Source of the DNA: Panopea generosa | Lineage: Eukaryota; Mollusca; Bivalvia; Adapedonta; Hiatellidae | NCBI GenBank assembly: GCA_029582155.1 | Contig: CM055896.1 | Span: forward strand, 31,809,109 to 31,873,108 | Reading direction: 5' to 3' | Length of the DNA stretch: 64,000 bases | Part shown: positions 26,501 to 37,020 of the stretch, in pieces | Layout of the letters: every line of letters begins with the position of its first letter | Position numbering within the stretch: the stretch's first letter is position 1 | The notes under the pieces: generated by a model | The model's database searches: none | What the model was told of the DNA's origin: nothing | Seen by the model: only the letters and a program-made list of their open reading frames with translations | Translations under genes and position numbers: made by a program

Positions 26501-28236
26501 GTTGAAATAAGAAAAAAAATGTTGCAGACATGTTTAAGCTAATCTGATACATGTAATATACATATCTTACAAAAATAACCAATTTAGTTTAGATGGTACG
26601 CATACAATTATTGTACAATTAATTAATGAAGAGTGTATTAATTTGATTATTAGTTTCGATATTAGTTTCAATACTATAACCATCATGTATGAACGATCAT
26701 TATTTGAAGTATACTTGTACTTTGTCGTTTAAATATAACATACAAAAAAATAATCATCTTACATTTTATACTTGACATTCATCATGTTCTTCTTTGTTTT
26801 GTGACGCTGATATTGTTCATATTAAGTGCCAGTTCTCGTAATTAAACAGGAAATAGTTCAACAAATAAAAAAAAACGTATATGACATTAACAGTATACAT
26901 GTAATATCCTTAATCCATTGACCTGATATTTGAGTTAAGTAAGAAAAACAAAATATACATATTTTATTACTATATAAATTGTAAATTATGTAATACTATA
27001 TAAACACAGGGAGCTGTGATAATACTTAGTTTATATAATATTTCAGTGTATCATATTAATAAAACAGTTATTTATTCATAATTAAATTTACTGATTTATA
27101 TTGGATATCCAACACAAATATCACTTATAAACGAATTAGTAAGTATATGAATTAATTAGCAGTATTTGGGCCCAGAAAGGACTATATTAATGAGATATAT
27201 TTATCAATTAAAAATGGATTATTGTTTTACGATCAACTTTCTAAATACAAGGACACGCAACAGGTCATCCATTATATCTCAAATACTACTTCAAAGATTA
27301 CACACGAACCTAACGTTTGAACTGGTATTGGGAAGTTTAAAATTTTAAATTAATGAATAATTTACATGATTGTTTAATGTCGTACATTACTAAAAAGAGC
27401 ATTGCATTTTATAAATACACATTTCATTGAAGCAACATCCAAGGGTACGAAAGACAAGTTGATGCTTCACTAAGTGTTAGTTATAATACAGACAATCCAG
27501 CAAACAAGTACAATGCATTACAAGTGACCCATGGTAAGGAGGCACCTTCTGTTTTATGTAAACACAACCAATTTCTTGTCTAATTTGTTTCACGTGTTTT
27601 TGATTGTTTACGGCATTGGACTATAATGGAAATAATAATATACGTATATATATAGCTGCTTAAAATATATATTGTAACACTCCTGTCGTATTCTTAAATA
27701 GACGGCGAGCAAAATATGATAACAATGAGATTTGATTGCATAGCTGATTTATACAATTGATATAATTAATTACCTGATATGGCAAGACTACCTGATATCT
27801 ACTTAATGAATACTATGCATTCTACATACGAAGGTTTAACACGCCCAAAGTGATGAAACTTGTTTTCCAATGTCTTGAACTAGAGTGAGCTGGTATCCAA
27901 AGTTTCTTAGCGATAATATAGGCAAAACTTTGGATTCTGGTTCTTCTTAGCCATTCAAATGCGTGCATTACATTTACACAGGTTTCCATAACCAGGCTCG
28001 TTTACTACAATGATTGTGCACTGGTAAAAACAAACGGAAGGCAGCAATGTTCACAGTTTGTAAGATGGTTCGCATTGTCGGGATATTATTCTGTCATAAT
28101 ATGTTATAGTTATAATTTTTTTGAAAAAAGTAGATATTCATTATATGCTAAATTCACAGGGGAGGTTAATCCGTATGATACACTGGAAACTGCTGAAGAA
28201 GAAGACACTGATGTTTACGAAGCTATGGAGTCTTAA
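17331..28236 (+). CDS. Discoidin/F-lectin-like and EGF-repeat transmembrane receptor with ITAM-like tail
   Basis: This is a type I receptor gene. Exons are 17331-17555, 18442-18645 and 19329-19520 (discoidin or F-type-lectin-like); 19684-19824, 20972-21115, 21957-22094, 22515-22649 and 25325-25465 (EGF-like); 26349-26460 (membrane helix); and 27444-27533 and 28160-28236 (tail). Ectodomain exons are symmetric phase 1-1. EGF exons open with an ECxxGxxG-type pattern, as in MEGF/Draper/SREC-like proteins that bind cell or microbial surfaces. The tail has YNAL and YDTL separated by nine residues, fitting an ITAM, plus VYEAM near the end. Problems: the first domain half is missing, the EGF exon at 20061 is broken, and the transmembrane exon ends in phase 2 while the next begins in phase 1. 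It is therefore either incompletely resolved or partly decayed. No phosphatase domain follows. Confidence 0.75.
18442..18645 (+). CDS. Receptor exon: N-terminal half of a lectin-like domain
   Basis: The frame reads KNLACGKQTRQSTYGG, then NECSATEQQNQPWWSIDLGH, the hallmark start of F5/8 type C and F-type lectin domains (NLA.GK.T.QSS, then PWW.VDLG). Acceptor AG is at 18440-18441 and donor gtaagc at 18646. The exon is phase 1-1. Confidence 0.88.
19329..19520 (+). CDS. Receptor exon: C-terminal half of the same lectin-like domain
   Basis: After tttttcag the frame reads GLLNFQMQARNDFSDTW and ends in KLIVCEVEIFG before gtatgt. It pairs with the previous exon to complete one domain and is paralogous to 17331-17555. 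Confidence 0.85.
19684..19824 (+). CDS. Receptor exon: EGF-like 1
   Basis: Phase 1-1 exon from ttaacag to gtatta. It reads ECTSGRWGPDYDFLCGNC, then CPHGCQDGYED and ITCKT, an atypical EGF-like spacing with eight Cys. Confidence 0.82.
20061..20195 (+). pseudogene. Broken EGF-like exon
   Basis: A clear EGF-like reading (CGNGTYGSKCKETCGSC, then CSRGCAPGWSGD) begins at TGC 20061. However, no AG acceptor in the right phase precedes it: ttgtaacatgc stands where the other exons have ag|aatg. The final Cys is Tyr (tat), and the donor gtaagt follows gaa directly, one base short of the usual phase 1. Both borders are damaged. Skipping it keeps the frame because its neighbours are symmetric. Confidence 0.7.
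20972..21115 (+). CDS. Receptor exon: EGF-like
   Basis: Phase 1-1 exon reading ECVSGTFGDDCRQNCSEHC, then YCSNDNGTCEQ and GWKGMMCDQ. The usual Cys after CEQ is replaced in LSEAGW. Confidence 0.87.
21957..22094 (+). CDS. Receptor exon: EGF-like
   Basis: Phase 1-1 exon after tttacag, reading ECENGSFGENCLQICGHC, then CDRVAGNCIAGC and TTRCID. Regular Cys spacing of the MEGF type. Confidence 0.88.
22515..22649 (+). CDS. Receptor exon: EGF-like
   Basis: Phase 1-1 exon after gttgcag, reading ECLNGSYGMKSENTCSENC, then DDGLCECKVGWRGGKCNQ. It is the last exon before the intron holding the virus-like block. Confidence 0.9.
22750..24956 (+). pseudogene. Virus-like structural protein gene, decayed, in an EGF intron (endogenous viral element candidate)
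   Basis: An intronless block reads as one protein of roughly 730 residues when five interruptions are allowed: TGA at 23053-23055, TAG at 23578-23580, a frame change near 23780-23800, TAA at 24056-24058, and a frame change near 24745; it ends with TAA at 24954-24956. The composition (rich in N, Q, T and aromatic residues), a beta-rich middle and a C-terminal heptad-like stretch (VTTLENKVDILTRQLDQTQ) are unlike the host EGF exons. The early part has the general look of a parvovirus/densovirus-like capsid, but no diagnostic motif was confirmed, and no phospholipase or Walker motif was seen. Alternatives are a structural gene of another DNA virus or a retrocopied host gene. AATAAA at 24979-24984 could be its polyadenylation signal. 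Confidence 0.5.
24979..24984 (+). promoter_or_regulatory. Possible polyadenylation signal of the virus-like block
   Basis: AATAAA lies 23 bases after the block's final stop codon. Confidence 0.3.
25113..25301 (-). pseudogene. Possible convergent fragment of the virus-like insert
   Basis: The minus strand has a 62-residue open frame ending ENHFMQYI-like (DEKNHFMQYI) at a stop facing the end of the virus-like block, about 157 bases away. Its amino-acid texture is protein-like (HDAELNNYVILLMFTEEAYD) but no family was recognised. It runs up to the next EGF exon, where it is cut off. Confidence 0.25.
25325..25465 (+). CDS. Receptor exon: EGF-like, last before the membrane
   Basis: Phase 1-1 exon after atcttaag, reading ECSDGTYGICCLRTCGNC, then ANCEKLTEAYVLACAGGF. 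It shows that the receptor reading resumes after the virus-like intron insert. Confidence 0.82.
25466..26348. other. Intron, nothing recognised
   Basis: AT-rich intron between the last EGF exon and the membrane exon. A 63-codon frame at 26059-26250 has no family motif. Confidence 0.4.
26349..26460 (+). CDS. Receptor exon: transmembrane helix
   Basis: After tctcccag the frame reads SSSPQAAIVGG, then a run of Ala, Val and Ile (about 20 apolar residues) ending MWILKRRHQKMR. The basic stop-transfer run marks the cytoplasmic side. Donor gtaagc leaves phase 2. Confidence 0.88.
26461..27443. other. Intron that may hide a small exon
   Basis: The flanking exons have incompatible phases (2 then 1), so a small exon of length 3n+2 may lie here. 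None could be identified by eye. Confidence 0.35.
27444..27533 (+). CDS. Receptor exon: cytoplasmic tail with YNAL
   Basis: The frame reads YERQVDASLSVSYNTDNP, then NKYNALQVTH, between ccaag and gtaagg, phase 1-1. Three tyrosines are present and YNAL is the first half of the ITAM-like pair. The acceptor has a weak pyrimidine tract. Confidence 0.75.
28160..28236 (+). CDS. Receptor last exon: YDTL and stop
   Basis: After attcacag the frame reads EVNPYDTLETAEEEDTDVYE, then AMES and TAA at 28234-28236. YDTL sits nine residues after YNAL of the previous exon. A possible AATAAA lies near 28733. Confidence 0.8.
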
Positions 28237-31200
28237 CACGGTTTGTCATATATCTAGGTACTTGTACAGTATAACACGTATATACAGCCACATATGTTTA
28301 AGTAGTTATTAAGATAGGTAAGTTAATGCACATGACTGTCATATAATGCTTTATAACGAAACCAGTACATTTTATTACCTGTTTTGATTGACAATCTTGG
28401 AAAAAAAACAAAATTTTAATGTATGGAATGTGTATTGAACTACATAAGGAAACAAATAATAATATGTCCTTTGTTTATTATTTTTATTCAGAATACAATG
28501 GTGATAGTAATGCAATTTCCAATACATGCTATAGAAATATTAAAAACGAGTGGAAAAATATTTGAACAACTCACCAGATCACTGAAGATAGAAATATGAT
28601 GGGCTCGAAACAAAAAAAAACATACAATGGTTAGTCTTTGTTCACAACAAACGCCATAGGATCGATTCCAAGCTCGACACAATGACACTCAAAAAGAACA
28701 TACAGTACTAGTTCAACCAAGGAAACGAACTCAATAAACGATTCACAAGAGCACTGAGCCTAGTTCGCAATTAAATTAATATGAATCGTATACAATAAAC
28801 CAAAATAAGTACAGTGCATTCTCATTCAAAAGTTCCAAATATTATTTACTGTGGCACTACTGTATAAGAGTAATGTTCTGCCTGAAAATATATATCTTTT
28901 TACGAATATAATATTTTATTTATAAAGTCATATTATTATAGTACTTTTGTCATGTATATGAACACGAACTATATGTGTTATTCTCATGTATCTATTCTTA
29001 GATTTTTTGCTTGTTCTAACTACTTCTACTTGCTTAGCAGTGTAGCCATTATGGTTTTTAGTATGTTATAACGTTGCGTACACGCAGCCGAAATGGTACA
29101 TTATCTCCAATTATGACAGTGTTGTAAATATTTTAATATTCAAAGACAAGTTTTTAACTTTCTACACCAAAATATACTTTTTGTTACTAAATACATACTT
29201 ATACATCGATAACCTGATTTCCCGCCATTTTTTATCTTATATTGTATACGGTTCAGCTCCGCCAATAATTTTCGAGTCGAGTGTATTATCGAACATCATA
29301 ACATAGTACATGTAGGTAAATGATAAAAAAAAAGGAATTAGTTCATTCATCGCAGGTAAGAAATAAATTATGTATTTTTGCAACTATTAAGTTTCGTGTC
29401 CTACAAATTTATCCAGATGTCTGAAAACCTCGTTCGCTTTGAATAACACAATGGTCATATAAGGAAATATATTGATTCACTATCGCCACGTAAGAAGGGT
29501 GTTTAAAGAACTTTGAACATACCTGTGCAATAATGAATATTATTCCCGAGTCCGCAATCGGTAAATAAAACGACAGCATGTCAATGAAGTAAAGCAAGAT
29601 AATGTCATGATGCTTAGACATTATATTTCCCATTGTTCAATTTAAGTAATTAAATACATATACGATGTTCAAATAGTTTTTCTTAATCCCCGTCTATCGT
29701 AATTATTTTAGCGGGGTAATAACGCCCATTGTTCATTTATTAATATCTCCCATTATAACATATTCCTTCTTTCTTTATAGTTGCATTATATATTTGTTAA
29801 ATGGACTGATGTGCAAACCTGTCAAAATTGTAGGCTACATTTCTATACAAAATTAGCATCGGAGTGGATTGGCATTGCGGTATCCTTAATCTCCCTTGCG
29901 ATTTTTTCTCAGGATTACGATGTTACGGCTTAATTTATAACAAAACTTCATGTCCATTTCAAGATCGAAAATCTACATATCATATATAGGAAAATGTGAA
30001 TCATTGTTTTTTGGTTAACATAAATAAACCTTATTTTTGAAATATAATATTGGAGGAATTAAGTGTATTATATTATAAAGTTTTAAAATGTCTAAATTAC
30101 TTTAAGAATAACATATTGATACGCACGTATGCGTCTGCTTATTGTGTTAAAAAATGGGCGTTATATCATACATATACATGTTTACAAGTAGCATGAATAA
30201 ATTTATTCATTGAAAGATATCATAATTGATTCATGAGTTTTCTAATTCTGGAAATATTTCATTTGGTGAATATTGCCAACAGAAAGACATATCAACCCTC
30301 CACAAAACCTTTGACACCGATGGCAACATAAAAATGTGTAGTAGAACGTCGATGTACCTGTAGTAACATATTAGGATGGAGACTTGGTAATGATATTTTC
30401 TGTATAAGGTAAAACCAATAGTGTCAGCATTCTTTGCTCTGTTACAGTATACTCCGGAGTTTGGCACAATACTCATTGTCACCACAAAAAAAAAATGAAA
30501 TCAATGTCTTTATACCGCACAAAAGTAGTGCTAAAATACATTAACATAAACTGAGCATTTTGTTGCATCCACATGTTGAATCGCTAATAAGTACCACCAA
30601 ATAGAAAATGCGTCTTTCTTTTCATCAATACAGCTTACGGAAGATTCATGTGGTCATGTTATTTAAGGATATTAGCTGGAAGTTCCTTGAGAATCATTTA
30701 AATCTGACCAGTGTTATACCCATAAAATGGGCGAAGTAACGGATCTAATTTAACCACAAGTATTGTTATATCAACTTACCTATATAATTGTTTGTTAGGG
30801 TAGAGTTACTTAATCGACATTCGGAACAACATCATTCTATTCTTGCATGAAGATAACACTAAAATAGCGGTGTGACTTCAAACAAGTAATTTCACTTCCA
30901 ATGATTAACCCCAGTTTCTTGAATATGATATTTCTTCATATATTTTCATACATGTACCGCGAGGAAAAAAGTCATCTATCTGTCACGTGATCGTTCAAAA
31001 TTGAATGGTACTTATAACGTGAACGTTTTGAATATTAACCGGTTAATTTATTATTGAAAATTATAGTTCTGAGTAATCTGAAGTATACAAGCAGGTAGTG
31101 ATGTTTGTGATGATTCAAACAGACGTTTGTCGAGTTTTGCATCAGAGTTTCCGTAGAAAAAATACTGATTTTCAAATAGTATCATTAAGAACTTTTATAT

Positions 31201-31774
31201 CTACACATGTGTAAGCACTTGTATTTAAACGTGTTCGAAAACTTAAATTCAAATTAAATGGATAATAGTTCCGTTATAACAAAATAAAAACACCAGACAG
31301 TGAGAGTGACATGAATATTCTCAATCCTCGAATTCAGAACATCACAATCGGCTTTTACCTCAGTGTTATTCCGTTTGACGGTTCGCAGTGTTGTCACTCT
31401 CAATGGCAAGTGGTATTCATATAATGTTACCACTGGACAGTATGAATCACTGCATGTTAATGTAGTTTTATTTATTGTAAAATCAGAACTTTTAAAACTT
31501 TATTACAATAAAAGTGAATCTTACCCGCTAATATGGTTTTCTGTAACAACATTGACATCATTTCTGTAATGACATTCCGTATATATGTATAACTGTGTGA
31601 AAGCTTTTACACTTCTAACCATTGAGGGTAACGGTCAAGTAAAAGTGACTGCGCATTGGCGTATTGTGATTCAGCATACATGTGTGTGTTAGTTGTTACA
31701 TATATCATAAGTAAACTATAACTAAACGACTTCACATTGGCCAAGTTCGTCCGTCAATCAATCAATCTTTTTCA
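28237..31774. other. 3' UTR and long spacer
   Basis: About 3.5 kb with no supported gene. Small open frames on both strands lack motifs and splice context. Confidence 0.4.
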
Positions 31775-31957
31775 ACAATCATCATAATTTTACCATGAAT
31801 AATCATACCATTTCACCATGAAAAATCAACATCATTTTTCAAGACAAATCATCATCATTTCACCATGACAATTTTTTATCATTTTACCATGATAAATCAA
31901 CATAACTTTGCCATGAAAAAAATAAATTCATTTTACCATGACAAATCAACAGCATTT
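31775..31957. repeat. Degenerate minisatellite (ttaccatgacaaatca-like units)
   Basis: About six imperfect units of 30-40 bases, each with a tttcaccatga or ttttaccatga core followed by aatca. Confidence 0.6.
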
Positions 31958-32596
31958 AGACGTTCAGGCAGGTTGGAAAGTAGCTCGTCAGTTTATGTAC
32001 GCGGGCTTGTTTAACTTTAAACATCGTGTTATGAATCGGTAATGATATTACAGTAGGTTAATATAAAACACCGGAAGTTTCGGACACTATATAAATATTA
32101 ATACACATTCTATATCTGTATAACCAGTAAATTCAATCTCTTACGTGTAACCAACTTTGTGTCGGCACTGTTTAGTAGCTTCGGCGCATTTCATTCTGTG
32201 TGGCACATATTTTTTTTTAAAATTGAACACATTTTGTTCTATATTTTGAAATAAACAAACAGTTTTCAGTGTGTCACCACTGTTTGAAATTAAATGCACA
32301 CTAATGTGCATTGTTAGTTATATTGTTATTCTAAAATAAATCGTCATGTTTCAATCGTATCCTTTCTTCAATTATACGTTACCTGTCAACATAAATGAAC
32401 AAAGAGAAAAATCATTAACATGTATATAATTTGAACCCGTGAAATAATGTAAATTATTTAATCTAACTCATATCGGCTATATCCGTAAACGTTAGAAAAT
32501 GTCCGGGCATCATGAATTAAAAATGCGCCACAGTCCGAGTAGCTGGTTATGTTTTAATTTAGATTTCACCGCCGCTCTTGATATATTCCTACAGTG
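31958..32596. other. Non-coding spacer
   Basis: Nothing recognised. Confidence 0.4.
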
Positions 32597-32650
32597 GTTA
32601 GATAAGCGGATTGCCGCTCGGGTGATCCGAGTTCGAATCCGTTGCTAAGA
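32597..32650 (+). mobile_element. tRNA-like SINE head
   Basis: gtggttagataagcgg followed by a B box gagttcgaatcc resembles a Pol III tRNA promoter pair. The acceptor stem is not evident, so a SINE head is favoured over a tRNA gene. Confidence 0.45.
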
Positions 32651-33175
32651 ATTACGTAGTTTTTTGTTAATTTCCCTTGCAACACTACATCATAGCTACA
32701 TTATATTATATACATTTAATTTAGCATATATTCTTATATCCAAGGATGGCGGAATTGCCTGAGTATATACGTCTGAATCGGAAATGTTACGATATTTTCC
32801 GTTAGTTAAGCTGCTAATTTGCATATTAGCATTACCGATATGTAAATATATAGTTAAAACCGATTAAATCACGTGTAAGATCGGTACAAGCTGATATGAA
32901 TCCAAGGCGGTGAAAATTCACGAAAATTTATAGTCATTTATAAACATGTTGTTGGTTTCTTTATTACAAAGATCTTTAGTTATGGTTATGCAACTTTCAT
33001 ATTAAACACACATCAGTCATTTGAAATATTTATTTCATGAAAGGTGTATACACATTGTGTATTAAATTCAAGTGACTCCGTTTGTTCCACTATTCTTACT
33101 GTTGTTTTTGTTGATGTCATGGAAAATGCAATCTGTATAGGCTAACGTTATTGAAACGATAGTATGATATATATT

Positions 33176-35287
33176 GTCCCATTGGTGCAAGAAGGTACCA
33201 AACAACATTTTGGGAGAATTTGACTTTTTCATATTTCTTGTTAATAAGTTTGCCCACAGATAGCGGACTTGGACAAAGTTTATAGGGAAAATTCTCTTAA
33301 GTATTGTGCAGTTGTAAACTGGTCACTTTGTTTTAAAAATGGTAGAGACAGTGATAAGATGACCCCAGGACGTGATGGCCGTAGTCAGCGTTTATCAAGA
33401 AAGATGGAGTTGCTGTGCAGGAAGATATCAATAGAAGCAAGATAAACTGTGGAGGATATTTCCTAGATATGTGACTTAAATTTGTCGGCAGGGTTTTTTA
33501 TATTAACGGAACCTTAGGAAGGCTTGTGCCATTCTTCGACATCTGAGTAAAAGATGGTGCGGATAAAAATGGCCCAAGAATATTTAGACATGTACGATGG
33601 TTGTGACTTTAGGCGGCTAAGATGAAACATGGGTATCATTTTTTGAACTGGAAGGAAAACAAAATAATATTGTTCGGATAGGTAAAATGGGAAAAGGCCT
33701 CAAATAGCAAGAATAACTAAGACTGTGAAATGTGTAAAGTATGCCTTATATTAGGATGCAGACAGAATGGTGGCACAGGTGCCAGTACCTGAACATACTA
33801 CTGTTACTAAAAGGTTTTATGCACAAAAAGTCCTTCCTGTGGTCACTAATCATAACGCCAAGGCCTGCCCACTTTTGACTTTTGGCTCAATTCTGCCATC
33901 AAACAGTGCATGAGACGCTGTCGCTGGTTTGAGTACCGTCAGGAGGTCTGATTAGCGTGATTTCACTGTACCAGTAGTATACCAAAAGAGGACTATAGAA
34001 AAACATTTTCTGATTGGCTTCAACATTTGAAAAAGAGTGCAGACGTGTTGGATTTCTTCGAGGGTCTGATAAAGTCAATTTTATCAAAGTAAGCTTCACT
34101 TTCTTATAACGCATCAAGTACACAGACTTTTCTGCTGCCCCTCATACAATTTCGCAAACAGTTACATTGTATAAACATTTAATTATAAATTTCTGCAGTC
34201 TGGTCATTCGCATATGGAGTGCATACTCAACAATTGAAACGGCCATGAAAAATACATCCATGTTTGAACCGTAACAGTGAATACACTTGTGGGCCCGGCT
34301 AGAAAGACAAATCCATATATTGCTGTACCAATGTGACATGATCATGTCTTGGATTTCAAATTGTTTGTACAAATAGACTGTTCAACCCTCAAATTTTGAA
34401 CCACTGGACAGCGTATCAACTGGCTGATTATTGTGGATACAAGTGAGGAAAGATTTCCACGTAAAGCCAGTTGTCAAAAGGGCAAACTTCACAAATGGCC
34501 AGAACATGAATTGTGTCTGATAGAAGTTGTTGCATAAAGGGAATCATTCCGGAATATTTCCATGGATACATTGCAGACAACTAGACCACTGGTTCGAAAG
34601 CAGCTTAAAGGACGAACGCAATGAACACTTCATACAAACAGTCTTCTGGCTTCAGAACCTTCAATGTAGTGTTAAGTTTCAAATGACTTTGCTGTACTGA
34701 GAAGAACGGTTTTATACTTGACATGGTTCAATATTGTAGTTGTTTGCTAGTATAGCAAAGTTTATTTCTATCACAATTAAACATTAACGGATTATGTTTT
34801 ATATAAAATAAACCTCAATATTTCATTAAATGTCATTATGACTACACTTATATTGCAAATAGTTTCACTGAGCACTTTTTTGGTCACATTTCAGTTTTAA
34901 GGTGTTGAAAAAGTCATCGTTTTGTCAGAGCAAGAATGTGTTATTTGACATATGGTACCTTTTGGTTCAATTTCAACCATTAATTATGAAAATATAACCA
35001 TGCAAAAAGGTACCATATGCCATGTGGCTCCTTTGAGCACTGAAATTATTTTACATTTGTTTAATGCAAAAAGGTACCAAGTGCTAAAATGATCAAAATC
35101 ATCATAATTAGGTAAAATATTAATTTGAAACTTTGAAGACGTATAAAACAAATCATAATGTATCAACTAATGTTAAAATTATTTAAAAATAATAAATTAC
35201 TGATTTACGAGACATGCCCAAACCTATAAATGCAATTATCTCAAAACTATGAAAATACCACTTGGTACCTTCTTGCACCAATGGGAC
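33176..35287 (+). mobile_element. Mariner-like DNA transposon with perfect 26-bp TIRs
   Basis: The ends (gtcccattggtgcaagaagg... at 33176-33201 and its exact reverse complement at 35262-35287) enclose 2.1 kb. Decayed transposase motifs are visible in scattered frames: DETWVSFFELEGKQ near 33621, TVTKRFYAQKVLPVVTNHN near 33800, and FSDWLQHLKKSADVLDFF near 34008. These match the mariner catalytic DETW block and the C-terminal W..Rl.kCv...yFe region. Many stops interrupt it. The 1.1 kb after the transposase is unusual for mariner and holds extra copies of the end motif. No clear TA duplication was seen. Confidence 0.75.
34949..35084. repeat. Internal copies of the terminal motif
   Basis: catatggtaccttttg (34949), gcaaaaaggtaccatatg (35002-35019) and tgcaaaaaggtaccaagtgc (35065-35084) repeat the aaggtacca core of the element's ends, the first two in inverted orientation. 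Confidence 0.6.
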
Positions 35288-35876
35288 GTGCAGATGTAAG
35301 TATTATAGAGTAATTAACTTTAATGGATAAGCATACGGGAGTGTGGTCATATTTCAACATATCTAACAAGTAACAACAATATATTTTAGACCATAAATGT
35401 ATTCATCAGAATATAACAAATATTAAAGAAATGCTTTTAAATTACTGTTGTTCGATTAATACAAATTAATTATTTCAGAATAAGAGGATGTATTTGTGAA
35501 TAAAAATGAGCCCCTTACCGGTCACCCCTGCCTATTTACCAATTTTAAGATGGACACTTAACCCCAAAGTGCCCGTCGACAAACAGCAAGTTGGGAACCA
35601 TTTTTGAATAACCAGGAACAACAGTTACAACAGTTCTGTATATAATATGTATAGATTGTAATTGGATATAGCTGTACCGTAGAATTGTATATAAGGTATC
35701 ATATTAACTATATGCATTGTAAAATATCATAATATTACATGTAATATCAACTTTTACACTCTTCAATATATGAATAAAATAAAATAAAAATAATAAAAAA
35801 ATAGTATAACACTCATTCTGTTGTGTTTATATAACACCTTTACTAGCTTACTTGTTTACCTGATAATATTATTGGC
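35288..35876. other. Non-coding spacer
   Basis: Nothing recognised beyond AT-rich sequence ending in an aataaaataaaa run. Confidence 0.4.
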
Positions 35877-36085
35877 GAATGGTTTAAGGTGCCAAATCGT
35901 GATTACTAATTGCTGATGTCAGAGGTTCAACCTCAGCTGAGTCCAAAATACGTTATTTCAGTAAAATTGCCAGTAACCTGCAGAAAGGCAGTGGTTCTTC
36001 TCGGATTAATTATTGACTACTGTTCCACCAGTAAATATCCAGAAATGTGTAGAAAATGGCGTTAAACTCCATTCATTTAATCACA
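35877..36085 (+). mobile_element. SINE, same family as 7335-7555
   Basis: A degraded tRNA-like head (ggtttaaggtgcc, then aggttcaacctc) is followed by agtaacctgcagaaaggcag and tggttcttctcgg. It ends in tagaaaatggcgttaaa, matching the earlier copy block by block. Confidence 0.6.
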
Positions 36086-36245
36086 TATGTTTTAACATGT
36101 ATTTATTGCTGCGTCACAAAACATTCGTTGTCTGCTTTAACATTCCAAGTGCATAGTTTTGCATCCTGGAAGTTAAATAAGAAAACATTAAAGCTTAAGG
36201 TTGTGTGCATACAACTAATAATAAGTTAAACACTTTCCAAGCTGT

Positions 36246-36322
36246 GCGGTAATGTAATATATGAAGTGTTGTCCGCTCACGCCAGAGGTTGCGGGTTCAA
36301 TTTCCAGCTCGACCCGATTCTT
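36246..36322 (+). mobile_element. Weak tRNA-like SINE remnant
   Basis: A B-box-like gcgggttcaatttcc follows a poor A-box region. It is decayed. Confidence 0.3.
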
Positions 36323-36712
36323 CTGAAATAACAACACTTAAAGAAATTGCTTCGACTTACTTCTAGCGCGGAGATCTTTTTTAAATTTTGCACACAAGTA
36401 CATTGAAGAAAGACAAATTTAAAACACTACAAACAACTAAAGGGCACCAGGCTTGTTGTTTTTTTTTTGCTACGACAATTTCTAAACTACACCGTTGTTC
36501 ATTTTTTAAAGAAAAGACAGCAAAGAGGTGTAAGTTATAAATCATGTTTTATTTACTAAAAAAGTGATATATTTCAATAACATATTGTTGTCATCCATGT
36601 AACAAAAGATAAAGTATCTAAGACGAAAAAAAATCATGATGCTGTATGTTTCATCTTTCATACAGTGATTTTTATAAATTACTACGATTACAAATTTGGC
36701 CGCAACTATGGC

Positions 36713-37020
36713 AATTTTACACTAACTCAATAATGAAAAAAGTTCTAATGCGGTAATTTTTTTTATTCTAAAATGAGGTACTATAACAAACCATATCAGA
36801 AAATAAAATAAAAAATACATGTCACCATGCTTGTTACTAGGTAACAGTGCTAAATACTACCTCCCCTTTTCATAAAACGACGATAAACGATGCATTTTTA
36901 CACTAATTCAATAATAGAAAAGGGTTTAATGTGAAGAATGGTTTCATTCTTTCTACAAAGAGGCACTTTAACAAACCAAATCAGAAACTAAAATAAAATA
37001 TACAGGTCACCCTAATTCAA
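36713..37020. repeat. Direct repeat, two copies of about 120 bp
   Basis: 36713-36830 and 36893-37011 share ttttacactaa(c/t)tcaataat, then aacaaacca(t/a)atcagaaa and gtcacc, in the same order. Confidence 0.6.
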
